The notes beneath the pieces were generated by a model. The model saw only the letters and a list, made by a program, of their open reading frames with translations, searched no databases and was not told the origin of the DNA. 37,672 bases of DNA, from positions 1 through 37,672 of the IMG/VR virus record IMGVR_UViG_3300031975_001008, one strand, 5' to 3'. Shown here one piece after another: positions 23,677-32,179 of this stretch (position 1 is the stretch's first letter; each line of letters starts with the position of its first letter). Source of the stretch: a virus. A program made the translations under genes and the position numbers.

Positions 23677-25665
23677 ATGCAAAACTCCGGTAAATACAGT
23701 ATGTTCTTAGGATTATTAGTTTTAATAACCGCTCTAACAATAAGCGGTATAGCAATTTATTATTCTGTCGCAGGCCTTGTGGCCATATTTGCCGCAGCCG
23801 CACTACCTATTATGATTATGGGTGGTGCATTAGAAATAGGTAAACTAGTTACCGCAGTTTGGTTACACCGTTATTGGAAACAAGCCGCTTGGTGGCTTAG
23901 GACCTATCTAGCATTAGCAGTAGTCATTCTTATGCTCATCACTAGTATGGGCATCTTTGGCTTTTTATCTAAAGCACATATCGAGCAAACTAGTGCAAGC
24001 GAAGAAACAGTAGCTAGAGTTGAAACAATTGAAAAAGAAACTCTACGTTTACAAAAAATTATAGAACGTGCAGAGAATAAAATTAAAGCACTAGAAACTA
24101 GTGGTACAGGCGCTGATGCTAATATACAATCACAAATTGATAAAGAGCAAGAGCGTATCGACAAAGCATTTGATCGTATCAAGCCTGCTATTGAACAACA
24201 GAACAAAATTATTACTGATGCCAGAGGCACAGACGCTAATCGAACTAAGCCCTATGAAGATCAATTAACAAGTATTACCGCAGAAATACTACGTTTAGAA
24301 ACTAGTGCTAAAGAATACGAAACAAAAATTGAAAACTTAGACACAGACTCTAGCGGAGTAGAACCTTTACTAGCACAGATAGCCGCACTAGAAGAAGAAA
24401 TTATACGTGTCACAAATCAGTTACAATCAAAAGAGCAAGGACAAGTTCGTGCAGGGCAAGCCATTATAGGTGTTACTAGCGATGGACTGTTTGGTGGTAA
24501 TACTAGAACTGCTCTCGCTAAGTGGGTACAAGGACAACGTGATAGAATCACACAAATACAAGGAGAGGTAGCACAAGTTCGTAAAGATGCTACTACAACA
24601 GTAGATGCAGAACGTACCAGACTAGCAGGCGTAGTTAAAGATATTCGTACAGTTCAAATACCTGCACTCAAAGAACGTGAACTTACAATGCTAGGCAAGA
24701 TTGACGAAGTGCGTCAAACTGAATCACCTGTTATACAAACCGCAAGAGATGAAATACAAAGACTACGTGAAAGTGCAGAGAAACAAGTACAACAATCGCA
24801 AAACCTAATCGAAAGATTACGCTCACAACTAGCAAAAACAGATAATGCTGATGACATCCAAAAGGCTATAGACGAACAAGAAGAACGTGTTCGAACAGCG
24901 TCGAATGAGATAGAATTAATCAACGATAAGAGAATAGAATTAGAATCTGAATACCGTAAACTAGAAGCTGAAGTGGGTCCTATTAAATATATTGCTGAAT
25001 TTGTTTACGGCGAGCAAGCAGATAAGAATTTATTAGAAGAAGCAGTACGTTGGGTAATTATAACTATTATATTTGTTTTTGATCCATTAGCAGTATTGCT
25101 TCTTATCGCATCACAATATACCTTTGAATGGCGACACGCAAAAAAAGAAGATGATTTTGACTTTGATTCTTATGAGCGAAAAAGAGCAGAGAAGATAGCA
25201 GGCAATCCAGGACCAGAGCCTGAAGAAAGCACAGAAAATGAAACTAGTAACGAAACCGATGAAACCGAAAAAGATATAGATTACAATGAACACGAGCCAG
25301 TTGTAATCAAAACAGAAGATACTACACAAGCCTGGCAAGAGCTTTATGGTGAAGTTGAAACAGTGCAAGAAGCATTAGAATCAAATGATCCAACAGAAAT
25401 AGTCGAAAAAAAAGACGAATTATCGGCCGAATCAAAAAAACTAACTAAAGAAGAATTGGAAGCATTAGACGAGGACGTAGACTGGAAGCACGCCAAACAA
25501 CAATGGAAAGTTGATAATCCAGATGATAGTATTAAATCCTATAAAGATTGGTATCTATCAGGTAAGATAAATTCTTTACCTTGGGAAGAGTATCTACCAA
25601 AAAAAAAGAGACCTTATCTAATGAAAGAAAACGGCCAACAGAAGAAAGGCACAGCGGTAGAATAA
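23677..25665 (+). CDS. Multi-span membrane protein with long coiled coil
   Basis: 662 residues in the zero frame. Three N-terminal membrane spans (about 8-30, 32-52 and 74-96). A long charged coiled coil runs about 105-440, with a short peptidoglycan-binding-like insert (GVTSDGLFGGNTRTALAKW, about 267-285). A fourth span is at about 455-480 (IITIIFVFDPLAVLLLIAS), followed by an acidic tail. It resembles a large membrane protein of marine T4-like phages with no assigned function; a membrane anchor spanning the periplasm is possible. An A-AAA-AAG slippery site near the end would shift to a frame ending at 25760 (694 residues). Confidence 0.8.
   Translation: MQNSGKYSMFLGLLVLITALTISGIAIYYSVAGLVAIFAAAALPIMIMGGALEIGKLVTAVWLHRYWKQAAWWLRTYLALAVVILMLITSMGIFGFLSKAHIEQTSASEETVARVETIEKETLRLQKIIERAENKIKALETSGTGADANIQSQIDKEQERIDKAFDRIKPAIEQQNKIITDARGTDANRTKPYEDQLTSITAEILRLETSAKEYETKIENLDTDSSGVEPLLAQIAALEEEIIRVTNQLQSKEQGQVRAGQAIIGVTSDGLFGGNTRTALAKWVQGQRDRITQIQGEVAQVRKDATTTVDAERTRLAGVVKDIRTVQIPALKERELTMLGKIDEVRQTESPVIQTARDEIQRLRESAEKQVQQSQNLIERLRSQLAKTDNADDIQKAIDEQEERVRTASNEIELINDKRIELESEYRKLEAEVGPIKYIAEFVYGEQADKNLLEEAVRWVIITIIFVFDPLAVLLLIASQYTFEWRHAKKEDDFDFDSYERKRAEKIAGNPGPEPEESTENETSNETDETEKDIDYNEHEPVVIKTEDTTQAWQELYGEVETVQEALESNDPTEIVEKKDELSAESKKLTKEELEALDEDVDWKHAKQQWKVDNPDDSIKSYKDWYLSGKINSLPWEEYLPKKKRPYLMKENGQQKKGTAVE
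25583..25608 (+). promoter_or_regulatory. Candidate programmed -1 frameshift site
   Basis: The heptamer A-AAA-AAG (25602-25608) lies in the correct zero-frame phase, inside a run of nine A. A Shine-Dalgarno-like GGGAAGAG (25583-25590) sits 11 bases upstream, as in E. coli dnaX. The -1 frame stays open for 50 codons and ends TAA at 25758-25760, one base before the next ATG. A one-base sequencing error in the A-run is the alternative. Confidence 0.55.
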
Positions 25666-25761
25666 CCAAACCAACTCTCACTGAAGTTATTGAACCGCAA
25701 GGCTATATACAAAACGCAGAACAAAACGAAAAATCAATTTGGCAAAGAATTAAAAAGTAAC

Positions 25762-26142
25762 ATGTCTGATATAACTCTTATTACTCCACCTGATAAAATA
25801 TTCAATCAGAGTAATAGTATTCTTTTAGTTTATCCGTCGGATGAATCAAAGCAAGCTATACAAACTTTTCTTGCAGAATCAAACAAACATTTTAACGTAT
25901 TTTTGTACACAGAAGAATTAGACATTGACTGGTTACTCAGTGTTCATAAGTTTTGCGAACGAACATTTTTAGAATTAGATAATCTTCCGCCTGAATTGAC
26001 AAAACTAGTTTCATATTTTATTAGTTTTAATTCAACTTTCTGGTTGACAAAAGGTGAACATCTGTATTATAATAAACTAAGTGCAAATAGAATATATAAT
26101 TTTGAATTTTTAAACACATGGATAGGAGGTGAAGCTAAGTGA
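25762..26142 (+). CDS. Conserved T4-like phage protein, unknown function
   Basis: 126 residues from the ATG at 25762; the frame opens earlier but the upstream part overlaps the -1 extension of the previous gene. It starts SDITLITPPDKIF and has alternating strands and helices (ILLVYPSDESKQAIQTFL, FNVFLYTEE) like a small Rossmann-type domain. It resembles a conserved protein of marine T4-like phages. A promoter for the next gene (26044-26073) lies in its 3' part. Confidence 0.65.
   Translation: MSDITLITPPDKIFNQSNSILLVYPSDESKQAIQTFLAESNKHFNVFLYTEELDIDWLLSVHKFCERTFLELDNLPPELTKLVSYFISFNSTFWLTKGEHLYYNKLSANRIYNFEFLNTWIGGEAK
26044..26073 (+). promoter_or_regulatory. Sigma70-type promoter inside the preceding gene
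   Basis: TTGACA (26044-26049), 18-base spacer, TATAAT (26068-26073). Placed to transcribe the bS21 gene at 26139. Confidence 0.7.
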
Positions 26143-26387
26143 AGAACTTTAAACGTAGGAGAGACGATGTCAGTTTGCAAGGACTTACTGTAACAGTAAG
26201 GAATGATGATGTAAACAAAGCAATTAGAATTTTTAAAAAGAAAGTTGCTGAAGAAGGCATTATACAAGACTACAGAGCTAGGCAAGAATATATTAAGCCA
26301 AGCGAAAAAAGACGTAAAGCAAAAGCCGCAGGCAGAGCTAGATGGCTAAAGAAGCAGGCAAAAGAGAAGCAAGAACGAGGATACTAA
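26139..26387 (+). CDS. rpsU: Ribosomal protein bS21 homologue
   Basis: 82 residues, GTG start after a very strong GGAGGT. The core (VRNDDVNKAIRIFKKKVAEEGIIQDYRARQEYIKPSEKRRKAKAAGRAR) follows bacterial bS21: V-R-x-x-x-x-x-x-A-x-R-x-F-K, then R-x-x-Y-x-K-P-S-x-x-R-x-x-K. The first 16 residues are an extra basic extension. bS21 sits near the 16S 3' end, where Shine-Dalgarno pairing occurs, so a phage copy could favour phage messages; that role is inferred. Confidence 0.88.
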   Translation: MKNFKRRRDDVSLQGLTVTVRNDDVNKAIRIFKKKVAEEGIIQDYRARQEYIKPSEKRRKAKAAGRARWLKKQAKEKQERGY

Positions 26388-26388
26388 A

Positions 26389-26976
26389 ATGGCAATGCAT
26401 ACGGAACTATGGTTCCCGCAAGTTATTTGGTCAGCAGTAATTCATATGGTTGATAATTATGAATTAAAGAACTGGGCCTATGAACGTAAGATGAACGACA
26501 TAGGCCGCAGGGTTACAAACTTTGGAGGATATCAAAGTGATGACATTCGAAAAGGTGTAAACCCACAGGTTGATAAATTAGTAGACTATTTAAATCAGGA
26601 AGTAAAAAACCTAACATTACAAGTTTCTTTACCTCAACTAGATGTCAAAAATATATGGTTAAACATTAATCCTCCGGGCAGTTATAACGAACTGCATACT
26701 CATGCAGGTGCAGTTCTTAGTGGAGTTTATTATGTTGATGCAACTGATAAACAAGGCAATATTCAATTTGAGAGATCAGATAACGCAGAATATCACTTGC
26801 CGGACTATATAGAAAAGATGAATTACTTTAATTCCACAAGAGCAACTTATGCCGCTAAGACCGGTGCATTATATATATTTCCTGGTTGGTTAAAGCATAG
26901 TGTGCAAGGAAATCAATCGCATACAGATAGGATCAGTATGTCTTTTAATTTTGGAGAGAAAACAAATGAGAATTGA
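26389..26976 (+). CDS. 2-oxoglutarate/Fe(II) oxygenase-like protein
   Basis: 195 residues. [18 protein letters not shown] (His103, His105), GNIQFERS, then FPGWLKHSV (His170) and DRISMSFNF (Arg181, likely 2-oxoglutarate binding) match the 2OG-FeII_Oxy_5 family common in marine phages. Substrate unknown; a protein or nucleic acid hydroxylase is possible. It starts directly after the bS21 stop. The guaC start lies in its last codons. Confidence 0.8.
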   Translation: MAMHTELWFPQVIWSAVIHMVDNYELKNWAYERKMNDIGRRVTNFGGYQSDDIRKGVNPQVDKLVDYLNQEVKNLTLQVSLPQLDVKNIWLNINPPGSYNELHTHAGAVLSGVYYVDATDKQGNIQFERSDNAEYHLPDYIEKMNYFNSTRATYAAKTGALYIFPGWLKHSVQGNQSHTDRISMSFNFGEKTNEN

Positions 26977-28147
26977 AGAAGATATGAAACTTGATTACAA
27001 GGATGTTCTTATTCGACCTAAACGTAGCACACTAGGAAGTAGAAAAGAAGTTGACCTAGAACGTGGATTTACTTTTCGAAACTACAAACCATATGTAGCA
27101 ACTGACGTGTTGCCAGATGGTTATCCAGTTGTACAAAAACAAGAACGACACTATCGTGGTACTCCTATTATGGCAAGTAACATGGATGGTGTTGGTACAT
27201 TTGAAATGGCAGATGTACTTGCTACTGGAGGTATTTTTACTTGTCTAGTCAAAACTTATAGTGTTAACGAACTTGTAGGTTACTTTGATCAAGATGATAG
27301 ATCACATGATCCAGCAAGAACAGAATATGTTGCGATGAGCATAGGAATTACAGATGCAGATCATCAAAAGTTTAGAAATGTATATGAGCAAACAGGCAGT
27401 AGACTGAAGTATGTTTGTATTGATGTAGCAAATGGTTATTCAGAACGATTTGCACAATTTGTAAAAGAATTTAGAAACCAGTATCCTAACATTGTTATTA
27501 TTGCAGGTAATGTAGTTACTGGTGAAATGACAGAGGAGTTAATTCTAAGTGGAGCAGATATTGTTAAAGTTGGTATTGGTCCTGGGAGTGTTTGCACTAC
27601 TCGTATCCAAACTGGTATTGGTTACCCTCAGCTTTCTGCTGTTATCGAATGTGCAGACGCAGCTCACGGTCTTGGCGGTCACGTTATCGCTGATGGCGGC
27701 TGTACTTGTCCTGGTGATGTGGCTAAAGCATTTGCTGGCGGTGCTGATTTCGTTATGCTGGGAGGAATGCTTGCCGGACACGACCAAGGCGGCGGCGAAG
27801 TAATTACAAAATATTATACTACAGGTGAGCAATGGTTTAAGCCAAACGATGAAACTTATCATCCAGTAGTAACGAATAAAAAGTTTGTACAGTTTTACGG
27901 CATGAGTAGTAACGCTGCAAACGAAAAGCATTTTGGTGGACTTAAAGACTACCGTTCATCAGAAGGCCGTGAAGTACTTGTTCCATATAGGGGCGATGTT
28001 GCGGCTACAGTGCAGGATTTACTAGGCGGATTGCGTAGTACTTGCACATATGCAGGCGCACTAAGGCTAAAGCACCTTATGCGTTGCACAACATTTGTAC
28101 GTTGCACTCAACAATTTAATAGTGTGTATGCGTCAAATGATAAATAA
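26966..28147 (+). CDS. guaC: GMP reductase
   Basis: 393 residues from the ATG at 26966, after GGAGAG; the frame is open further upstream but lies inside the oxygenase gene. [21 protein letters not shown] at the start, [17 protein letters not shown] with the catalytic Cys210, DGGC and [16 protein letters not shown] follow E. coli GuaC closely rather than IMP dehydrogenase; no CBS domains are present. It is about 45 residues longer than E. coli GuaC, with insertions near 41-65 and 300-330. It converts GMP to IMP with NADPH, feeding recycled guanine nucleotides into adenine synthesis. A GC-richer stretch spans about 27600-27790. Confidence 0.93.
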   Translation: MRIEEDMKLDYKDVLIRPKRSTLGSRKEVDLERGFTFRNYKPYVATDVLPDGYPVVQKQERHYRGTPIMASNMDGVGTFEMADVLATGGIFTCLVKTYSVNELVGYFDQDDRSHDPARTEYVAMSIGITDADHQKFRNVYEQTGSRLKYVCIDVANGYSERFAQFVKEFRNQYPNIVIIAGNVVTGEMTEELILSGADIVKVGIGPGSVCTTRIQTGIGYPQLSAVIECADAAHGLGGHVIADGGCTCPGDVAKAFAGGADFVMLGGMLAGHDQGGGEVITKYYTTGEQWFKPNDETYHPVVTNKKFVQFYGMSSNAANEKHFGGLKDYRSSEGREVLVPYRGDVAATVQDLLGGLRSTCTYAGALRLKHLMRCTTFVRCTQQFNSVYASNDK

Positions 28148-28234
28148 ATTTGTACAAAGGGAAGAGCCCAATGTACATGGTGTGTCCATTAGGAACACTT
28201 TAATATAAATCTTGCTTATTATAAGGAGAAAACA
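28148..28234 (+). other. 87-base gap before hsp20
   Basis: No convincing consensus promoter. TATAAATC (28203-28210) is near the late-box pattern, and AAGGAG precedes the ATG at 28235. Confidence 0.3.
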
Positions 28235-28687
28235 ATGACAAGACTAACAACTCTAGACCTACCACATTTCCACAGAGCAACTATTGGCTTTGATAGACTA
28301 TTTAATGAACTCGAAAGAGGATTTGCTAATAGTCCAAACGGAAACGGGTATCCCCCATATAACATTGCACAAATCAACGATGACGAGTATATGATCTCGG
28401 TTGCCGTTGCTGGCTTTGGTATGGACAATCTTTCAATTACTACTGACGGTAATCAACTTAAGATTGAAGGAACAGCTCCTAAAGGAGATGAAGACGTTAA
28501 TTACCTACACAAGGGTATTGGCGGACGCAACTTCCGTAGAGAGTTCACACTTGCTGATCACGTAGAAGTAGAAAATGCAAACCTTGAATTAGGAATGCTA
28601 AACATTCATTTGAAACGTAATATTCCTGAAGCCCTAAAGCCTAAGACTATTACAATTAATGATAGTTCAGTAATCGATAGTAAGTAA
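28235..28687 (+). CDS. Small heat-shock protein, Hsp20/IbpA family
   Basis: 150 residues. The alpha-crystallin domain spans about 40-135: YNIAQINDDEYMISVAVAGFGMDNLSI, LKIEGTAPKG, then NFRREFTLADHVEVENANLELGMLNIHLKR. The N-terminal part (FDRLFNELERGF) is typical of IbpA. An ATP-independent holder of unfolding proteins. Small heat-shock genes are common in T4-like marine phages, and in them may help capsid assembly. Confidence 0.93.
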   Translation: MTRLTTLDLPHFHRATIGFDRLFNELERGFANSPNGNGYPPYNIAQINDDEYMISVAVAGFGMDNLSITTDGNQLKIEGTAPKGDEDVNYLHKGIGGRNFRREFTLADHVEVENANLELGMLNIHLKRNIPEALKPKTITINDSSVIDSK

Positions 28688-28693
28688 CACAGT

Positions 28694-28719
28694 TTGGGGG
28701 AACTTCCACGTTCCCCCAA
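28694..28719 (+). other. Strong intergenic hairpin
   Basis: A 10-bp perfect stem TTGGGGGAAC/GTTCCCCCAA with a 6-base loop between hsp20 and clpS. No T-run follows, so it is more likely an mRNA 3'-end stabiliser or attenuator than a full terminator. Confidence 0.65.
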
Positions 28720-28733
28720 TTAAGGATATAGAC

Positions 28734-29060
28734 ATGATAAGTAGTAATATGGATACTGGAATTTTAGAAGAAGTAAAGATTGACGAAAAAATTGTAAAAC
28801 AGGTAATCGAGCCTGGAAAATATAATGTCATCTTCTTTAATGATAACGTCACACCTATGGAATGGGTGGTAGAACTACTACAAAAGATATTTAGGCACTC
28901 CGAAGAAACTGCTCATAATCTTATGCTAATAGTGCATGAAAAAGGTTCAGCAGTAGTTGGAACATACGGTTTCGAAATTGCAGAACAAAAAGCAGTTGAG
29001 TCTAATATGGCTAGTCGGTCGCAAGGATTTCCTCTTGTAGTAAAAGTGGAGGAAGAATGA
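28734..29060 (+). CDS. clpS: ClpS adaptor protein
   Basis: 108 residues. YNVIFFNDNVTPMEWVVELLQKIF, then AHNLMLIVHEKGSAVVGTYGFEIAEQK covers the ClpS core, including the N-degron pocket (NDNVT in place of the usual NDDYT). The N-terminus is slightly longer than usual. ClpS delivers N-degron substrates to ClpA and blocks ssrA-tag degradation by ClpAP, so a phage copy could redirect the host protease. It overlaps the heme oxygenase start by 4 bases (ATGA). Confidence 0.92.
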   Translation: MISSNMDTGILEEVKIDEKIVKQVIEPGKYNVIFFNDNVTPMEWVVELLQKIFRHSEETAHNLMLIVHEKGSAVVGTYGFEIAEQKAVESNMASRSQGFPLVVKVEEE

Positions 29061-29623
29061 GTAATTTAAAAGAACTAACCAAAGATGTACATAGAAATGC
29101 TGAAAGACAGGACTTTGTAAAAGTTTTAATGAGCGGAAAAATTAATCCAAAGTTGTATGCAACATATCTTTGGAACCAACACAAGAAGTATGATCTCTTA
29201 GAAGCTATGGCAAACGTACACGGTTTATTAGATGACTTACCTGACATAAGAAGAAAAATGAAAATAGAAGAAGATTTTTTGGAATTATGGACAGATAAAC
29301 AACCTCCTACTATTGTTAAAAGTACACATGATTATATAATGCACATGAAAACTATTATGCATGATCCAACGGCATTAATGGCACACATTTATACACTGCA
29401 CATGGGTGACCTAAGTGGTGGACAAATGATAGCTCGTAAGGCACCTGGTACAGGGCGGATGTATAAATTTGAAGGTGACAACGCAGAATTAAAAGAAACA
29501 ATACGTGCAAAAACAAATGATGATATGGCTGAAGAATCAAAATATTGTTTTCATGCGTCAACCGAATTATTTAAAGAACTTATGGAGTTAGATATTGAGC
29601 CTTATTTGGAACAAACTGATTGA
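29057..29623 (+). CDS. ho1: Heme oxygenase
   Basis: 188 residues. KDVHRNAER supplies the proximal His12, and HMGDLSGGQ (117-123) the glycine-rich distal helix. Family length is usually 190-240, so this is a compact form, like phage-encoded HO1. It opens heme to biliverdin IX-alpha with release of CO and iron. The next gene, a bilin reductase, starts inside its last ten codons, so biliverdin is probably passed on. Confidence 0.93.
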   Translation: MSNLKELTKDVHRNAERQDFVKVLMSGKINPKLYATYLWNQHKKYDLLEAMANVHGLLDDLPDIRRKMKIEEDFLELWTDKQPPTIVKSTHDYIMHMKTIMHDPTALMAHIYTLHMGDLSGGQMIARKAPGTGRMYKFEGDNAELKETIRAKTNDDMAEESKYCFHASTELFKELMELDIEPYLEQTD

Positions 29624-30290
29624 ATGTCAAGATGAAATTATTTCTATCTTTGACAAAAATGCAACAGAATATGATGAACCAGGACTAGCACACTTTAATA
29701 ACGACACTTGGGTCAATAGGGTATGGGCTAACGATGATATTCGCAGAGCACACATAGATGTTGTAGATGCACGTGACTCTAAAGGCTTGTGGATGATGCA
29801 TGTGTGTGTATTTCCTGTTCTTAATAACGATGGTCCTATATACGGCTTTGATGTTATATCAGGTAAAAGCAAAATGACAGGAGCATTTCATGACTTCTCA
29901 GCAAGTAGCGGCGGAGAAGATCATCCTATGATACAAGGATACAAAGAATCTGTTGCAGACTTTATTCCTAGCAAACAACGCGAACTTCCACAATGGGCAA
30001 CTAATATCTTTACTGATAAAATGCTTGCCGCTGGTAATGTTAAGACCGAAGAAGAAGCAGTTGCTATTATTGAACTTGCTTTAAATAATCTACGTGCATA
30101 CTTTGATGAAATTGGAGAGTTTACTGGATTTGGTGATAGAGATTTAACTATTGCCTCACAAAATTATTACTGTCATAATCAGCAACAAAATCCGCATACT
30201 CCTCGTACAATGAAAAGTTTAGGACTTAACGAAGAAGACGTAGATAAGTTCTGTACTGATATGTTGTTCCCTAAGATAAATACTTTATAG
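29595..30290 (+). CDS. pcyX: Ferredoxin-dependent bilin reductase, PcyX-like
   Basis: 231 residues, starting at TTG (29595), seven bases after GGAG; no ATG is available. It aligns by eye with PcyA over its length: MMHVCVFP (His69, PcyA His88), YGFDVISGK (Asp86, PcyA Asp105), QRELPQWATNIF and QNYYCHNQQQNPHTPR. These are the substrate-protonating residues. PcyX enzymes from uncultured marine phages convert biliverdin to phycoerythrobilin. The choice of PcyX over PcyA or PebS is inferred from phage origin, compact size and the PcyA-like sequence. Paired with heme oxygenase. Confidence 0.82.
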   Translation: MSLIWNKLIECQDEIISIFDKNATEYDEPGLAHFNNDTWVNRVWANDDIRRAHIDVVDARDSKGLWMMHVCVFPVLNNDGPIYGFDVISGKSKMTGAFHDFSASSGGEDHPMIQGYKESVADFIPSKQRELPQWATNIFTDKMLAAGNVKTEEEAVAIIELALNNLRAYFDEIGEFTGFGDRDLTIASQNYYCHNQQQNPHTPRTMKSLGLNEEDVDKFCTDMLFPKINTL

Positions 30291-30292
30291 GG
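30285..30292 (+). promoter_or_regulatory. Late-promoter-like box
   Basis: GATAAATA overlapping the bilin reductase 3' end, 6 bases before the ATG at 30299. It may be coincidental because it is partly coding sequence. Confidence 0.35.
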
Positions 30293-30298
30293 GTTAGT

Positions 30299-31840
30299 AT
30301 GCGTTATCACGAAATAAGATTAGTTGAGCAAAAATTATTTGAATCCAATAGAGGTATTATTGGAGTTGTTCTTGACAATCAAGCAGGCAGGGGCAAGAGT
30401 TTTAAAAAGCCAGACGGTACAGACGTCAATGCAACTAACGCCTGGAAGTTTCCTTTAGATCCTACTATAAAAAGATATGAACCTTCAGAGCCTAATCCAG
30501 AACTAGCAGATGATGATATTGAAAATTTAGACATAGATGGACAATTTGCAAAAGAACTAGAACAAGAAACAAAATTAAAAGTAAACAACATTAAATGGAT
30601 CGGTGGACAAAAACCAGCAACAGGATTTTGTGCGTTAGTAATTGAATTAACTAGCGAAAAAGGCCGTGAGTTTGTAGGCAAGTATTTTAGAACAAAGGAT
30701 GAAGCAGGGCATATATTTTGGCAACTTACTAAGTTTACACAAGATATGAAAACTATAGGTATTGATCTTGTAACAAAAGCGGCGGCAGGCGCAACAGGAG
30801 TGCATGGTGCTGTAAATTTAGGACCAAGAGAAGTTGGCGTCACTGATAGAGTAATTAATATAAACAACCTTGTTGCAGAAGTACAAAACGGTGTTAAGAA
30901 CCAAACAAGTATTCCTGATCCTGAAAAGGTAGCTGTAGTAGAATTACTAGAAAATCTAGGTGGTAACACAGTAACTATTAATCCAGAATACAAAGCAAAC
31001 TACGAAGTACAGTTTGGGGAAGTAGCGGCACCTTTAGCTATTACTAGCGGAGTAAACGTTTCAGGGTCTATACAAGATGCAGAAAATATTTTATTAAATT
31101 ATCTTGACCCAGGCGTAAAATTTCAAAGTATACAACAGGTTGAATTTCCAGAGAATATTGCTGAACAACTAATTGATAGCTATTTAATAACACCAAACGG
31201 CAGTAAAGTTGGCGTAAGTTCTAAAAATAACAAAGGCGGAGCTGCTGCTAGTATTTCATCTATTATTGATACTATAAACAAGAAGATGGACTTAATTGAA
31301 GAACGTGTTCCTAGTTTTAGAAAAAGATTTAAATATTACATAGATATTCTTAAAGTTATGGAAGGCAACCCTGGCAAGAAGGTAGCATTTGATGTCGCGG
31401 CTACTATGAAAATTATTACTCCTCAAGTTGCAGAACAAGCATACAATGCAATGTTAGCTGGACCAAATGACATAGAAAGCCTTAAAGCAATTGACAATGG
31501 AAAATACTATACGTTGACTATTGACTACCCAGGGTACAAGCCAACTAGAACACATAACATGTATCAACTACACTATCATTCAACAGCCAGTCTTGCTAGA
31601 ATGGTAGCGGACAAGTTTAATGAAAACACTCAAGAAGTCAAAGATTTCTTTGGTACAGTTTTAGAAAGTTCTAACATGATCCAAGTTATGACAAAATTGT
31701 CTGAAAAAGAAGGCCAAGCTTCATTTACTGATTTTAACGTAATTTACCCACCAACATTTACTGGCGGTATTGAATTACTAGCTGGTAGTTACTTCTATGC
31801 TACTAAGCCACCTGCAGGGTTTACATTTAAAATTAAGTAA
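30299..31840 (+). CDS. Large probable internal head protein
   Basis: 513 residues. MRYHEIRLVEQKLFESN is leader-like, with FES as a possible cleavage point. The body is alpha/beta. Around 295-318, LIDSYLITPNGSKVGVSSKNNKGGAAAS has an acidic residue followed by a strand with SSK, which loosely recalls PD-(D/E)XK nuclease cores; this is weak evidence. No other motif. It faces and overlaps by 8 bases the 3' end of the reverse-strand HTH gene. Possibly packed in the head and injected. Confidence 0.7.
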   Translation: MRYHEIRLVEQKLFESNRGIIGVVLDNQAGRGKSFKKPDGTDVNATNAWKFPLDPTIKRYEPSEPNPELADDDIENLDIDGQFAKELEQETKLKVNNIKWIGGQKPATGFCALVIELTSEKGREFVGKYFRTKDEAGHIFWQLTKFTQDMKTIGIDLVTKAAAGATGVHGAVNLGPREVGVTDRVININNLVAEVQNGVKNQTSIPDPEKVAVVELLENLGGNTVTINPEYKANYEVQFGEVAAPLAITSGVNVSGSIQDAENILLNYLDPGVKFQSIQQVEFPENIAEQLIDSYLITPNGSKVGVSSKNNKGGAAASISSIIDTINKKMDLIEERVPSFRKRFKYYIDILKVMEGNPGKKVAFDVAATMKIITPQVAEQAYNAMLAGPNDIESLKAIDNGKYYTLTIDYPGYKPTRTHNMYQLHYHSTASLARMVADKFNENTQEVKDFFGTVLESSNMIQVMTKLSEKEGQASFTDFNVIYPPTFTGGIELLAGSYFYATKPPAGFTFKIK

Positions 31841-32063
31841 GTTCGTATTTTTTCATTTTAGCAATAAGACAAGTTCTTCCTATACTAAGCATGTCAGCAG
31901 CTTTAGTTTGATTACCTTTTACAGCTTCTAACGCATTCTCGATACAGCCGCGTTCAAGTTTCGATAGTTCTTCATTTAGATCTGTTTTGTAAACAACAGG
32001 CACAGCAGGAAATGCATCGTCTAAACTTTGCCAAATTAAATCTTGTTCTGTTTTATTGTCCAT
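31833..32063 (-). CDS. Fis-type HTH protein
   Basis: 76 residues when started at the ATG at 32063, although the frame opens further upstream. The C-terminal 40 residues (LERGCIENALEAVKGNQTKAADMLSIGRTCLIAKMKKYEL) match the HTH_8/Fis DNA-binding domain found at the end of NtrC-type activators. There is no ATPase domain, so it acts as Fis does. TATAAATA on the same strand (32076-32069) lies just before the start. It is divergent from the curli-like operon and could regulate it. Confidence 0.85.
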   Translation of the reverse strand: MDNKTEQDLIWQSLDDAFPAVPVVYKTDLNEELSKLERGCIENALEAVKGNQTKAADMLSIGRTCLIAKMKKYELT

Positions 32064-32068
32064 ACTAT

Positions 32069-32159
32069 TATTTATAATCATTAACTTGGTGTAAAAAAAT
32101 TTACACCTTTCGCTAAATACATACAGCAGAGCGTGAGGGAAAAGCGAACAAGATAAATA
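32069..32159. promoter_or_regulatory. Divergent promoter region of HTH gene and curli-like operon
   Basis: Exact late box TATAAATA on the - strand (32076-32069) towards the HTH gene. On the + strand, CTAAATA (32113-32119) and GATAAATA (32152-32159) face csgF at 32180. GTGTAAAAAAATTTACAC (32090-32107) is an inverted repeat and a candidate operator. Confidence 0.55.
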
Positions 32160-32179
32160 CAAGTGAATAGGGAGTAACA

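Noticed and set aside
25690-25761. 24-codon upstream extension of the gene at 25762
   Set aside because: The composition is unlike the rest of the protein, and the same bases make better sense as the -1 frame end of the preceding gene.
30299-31840. Firm nuclease call for the 513-residue protein
   Set aside because: Only one loose SSK motif is visible; the expected acidic pair and flanking elements are not clear, so it is left as a possible internal head protein.
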